NCBI GenBank assembly: GCA_020073565.1
Contig: JAIQEY010000029.1
Location: forward strand, 1 to 64,000
Direction of reading: 5' to 3'
Length of the DNA: 64,000 nucleotides
Source: Terriglobia bacterium
GTDB taxonomy: Bacteria > Acidobacteriota > Terriglobia > Terriglobales > Acidobacteriaceae
Of the stretch, positions 62,535 through 64,000 are shown in pieces (positions within the stretch are counted from its first letter, which is position 1; every line of letters begins with the position of its first letter). The notes beneath the pieces are model-generated. The model saw only the letters and a list, made by a program, of their open reading frames with translations. It did no database searches and was not told the origin of the DNA. Made by a program: the position numbers and the translations under genes.

Positions 62535-63279
62535 GAATTTCCGCCTCGATCCTTCCAAGGTCTACATCACCTTGACGCTCGTCTCCTAACGCCAGGCCCT
62601 GAACTCTCAAGGCCATGACCTTACGGAGTGTTTTTTGTATGGGAGTAACCTCGATTGCCCCCGAAGACCGTGAGAAAGCGCGAGCCTGGTTAACCTCGTC
62701 AAATGTTGCCAGGGAGAAGAGAACACGACGACCCTTGGCGAGAACCATCATCTCCTCGAACCCAGCTGATTCGGGGTTGTTTCGAAGATGTGCTGGTCGA
62801 GCGAAGATAGCATCGCTCTGGCCGGGGTCGGGGGATCCTAGCCTGCCAAAATCAAGAGTCTTCACTTTCCCCCCCACGAGTAACAGTGGCGCATTCAGTT
62901 ACTAAGGCAAGCAGGTTGCGTTTGATTGCCGGGCGAAGGACGGACAGTTACAAGCACAGGTAGGTCCCCGCAACTTGCTTACCGCCAGTTCTCAGTTCGC
63001 CTGCAGCAACCCGACTTGCCAGCTGCATCGAGCCCTAGGAAACAAGCGCAGAGGGGAGGAACCCGCGCTGAAACCTGGATTGCTAACACCAATGCAAGAG
63101 TCTCTTACAGTCAGATACTCCGCTTCGTATAAACTCTCAGACGCACGTTTGATTCCAGTGCTGGTTTAAGGTTGCAACATATTAAAGCTAATGGTCGAAG
63201 TGTTCAAAGAACCTTACTCCAAACACAGGAACTTGTACACAACTTTCACACAATCGGCAGCCGGTTTCTTCAGCGCATC
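62535..63279. other. spacer between Crp/Fnr and secretin genes
   Basis: 745 bases. A minus-strand frame (62491-62877) overlaps the regulator's 5' end and shows no family match. 62988-63000 has a short piece of the GTTCTCAGTT repeat. No gene is called. Confidence 0.35.
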
Positions 63280-64000
63280 TTAATCGAACGCACAGTTGAC
63301 GATACCGTCCTTCCGGTCCACCAGGTGTTGCCCATACGGGCAGGGATCAGCCGATGCCGCGGCCCGCGCCGCCGCGTTCGTCGGCTTGGGTCGGTTCCCC
63401 GACCGAGAAGGTCCTGCCACAAGGGGCGGTACCTCGTTCTTTGCGTGCGGCGAATCAGCGGACTGATCCGCACCGCTCGGCGGTGGGAGTTGTGCTGTAT
63501 TCGCCATCGGTGCGGGGGTGCCGTTCGCGGAATCTTGGGACTGCACCGGTCGGTTCGGGGGAGCAATCGCCGCGGTCGGAGTAGGGGCGTCCACCTTGGC
63601 AGCAGCAGGATCCTTCGACTGCACCGGTCCCCTCGGTAGTGCCGGGGTCGAGGTCGGGACCGCTGTGCCCGCCTTAGTGTTCTTCTGATCCTTAAGCGGT
63701 GTCGCACCACCCTGGGGTACGCGATTCGCGGACGGAGACGCGTTGCTTGCCTCTACGCCAGGTTCCTTCTGTCTTACGCCCACCGAATTCCCCGTGCCCA
63801 CATCCACCAGACGCAGATTCTGATCCGTGACGTCTAGTGCTCGGATAATGTGAGGCGTGATCGCAAACACGATCTCATTTTCACGCACATCTTTTTCTTC
63901 CTGCCCAAACAGATACTTGAGGACGGGAAGCTTGGATATCCACGGGTAGCCGGACAGCGACTGGCTCTCCGTCTCCTCCAGGATCCCGCCGATCAGATTC
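63280..64000 (-). CDS. secretin C-terminus (type II secretion/type IV pilus), runs off right edge
   Basis: Reading from the right edge: NLIGGILEETESQSLSGYPW, ISKLPVLKYLFGQEEKDVRE and NEIVFAITPHIIRALDV. This is the conserved C-terminal core of GspD/PilQ secretins, the outer-membrane ring of type II secretion or type IV pili ('NLIGGLI-----PWLSKIPVLGYLF'). The core is followed by an unusually long Pro/Ala/Gln-rich tail (about 165 residues) with QSKDPAAAK / QSQDSANG repeats, ending VNCAFD. The N-terminal domains lie outside the window. Confidence 0.9.
   Translation of the reverse strand, partial: NLIGGILEETESQSLSGYPWISKLPVLKYLFGQEEKDVRENEIVFAITPHIIRALDVTDQNLRLVDVGTGNSVGVRQKEPGVEASNASPSANRVPQGGATPLKDQKNTKAGTAVPTSTPALPRGPVQSKDPAAAKVDAPTPTAAIAPPNRPVQSQDSANGTPAPMANTAQLPPPSGADQSADSPHAKNEVPPLVAGPSRSGNRPKPTNAAARAAASADPCPYGQHLVDRKDGIVNCAFD

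Noticed and set aside
62491-62877. 128-codon minus-strand frame upstream of the Crp/Fnr gene
   Set aside because: It overlaps the regulator's 5' end in another frame, has no family match and no coding bias.

Overview
The window looks like a chromosomal segment of an Acidobacteriota species (Terriglobia/Koribacter-like). This rests on the G+C-rich coding sequence, a very large TonB-dependent receptor with an N-terminal carboxypeptidase-regulatory-like domain, secreted FG-GAP/Ig-repeat proteins, a lipid A cluster using LpxI, and intergenic DNA full of short hairpin repeats. The species assignment is inference.

Layout. 0-8 kb: the 5' end of an IS1182-like transposase, repeat-rich DNA, an orphan HTH antitoxin, hemB, a histidine kinase without its phosphoacceptor histidine, folP and dacB. 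7.8-12.2 kb: a dnaG 5' remnant butted against dacB, an AlbA_2/Schlafen-type gene, a small gene remnant and mutS2. 12.4-20.9 kb: a pseudopilin-like protein, a methyltransferase, dtd, two overlapping amidohydrolases (one with metal ligands, one without), acpP-fabF and an Omp85-like barrel. 20.9-31.6 kb: a phosphoesterase, a DsbA-like protein and a TonB-like protein, then a lipid A block (fabZ, lpxA, lpxI, dinB-like, Gfo/Idh/MocA), an M20 peptidase, tatA, maf and a membrane protein.

31.7-45.9 kb is accessory DNA: a frameshifted IS110-family element, a tandem-repeat YCF48-like protein, a secreted FG-GAP/Ig protein, two frameshifted tyrosine recombinases, transposase scraps, small zinc-binding proteins and a tRNA-Ala(CGC) beside the second recombinase. 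46-51.5 kb holds the most striking locus: a TonB-dependent receptor followed 23 bases later by a membrane-anchored iodothyronine-deiodinase-like protein. Its active-site codon is an in-frame UGA, most simply read as selenocysteine, with a hairpin starting at the UGA. 52-56 kb: a second large FG-GAP protein ending in a good terminator. 55.8-59.9 kb: a four-gene porin / binding protein / sensor kinase / response regulator operon. 60.4-64 kb: a secreted STN-domain protein, a Crp/Fnr regulator and the C-terminus of a type II/IV secretin running off the right edge.

A recurring theme is colonisation of genes by short repeats. Hairpin or tandem repeats that are intergenic elsewhere lie in frame inside mutS2, inside maf and at the 5' end of the second amidohydrolase, and they abut the stop codons of lpxA and fabZ.
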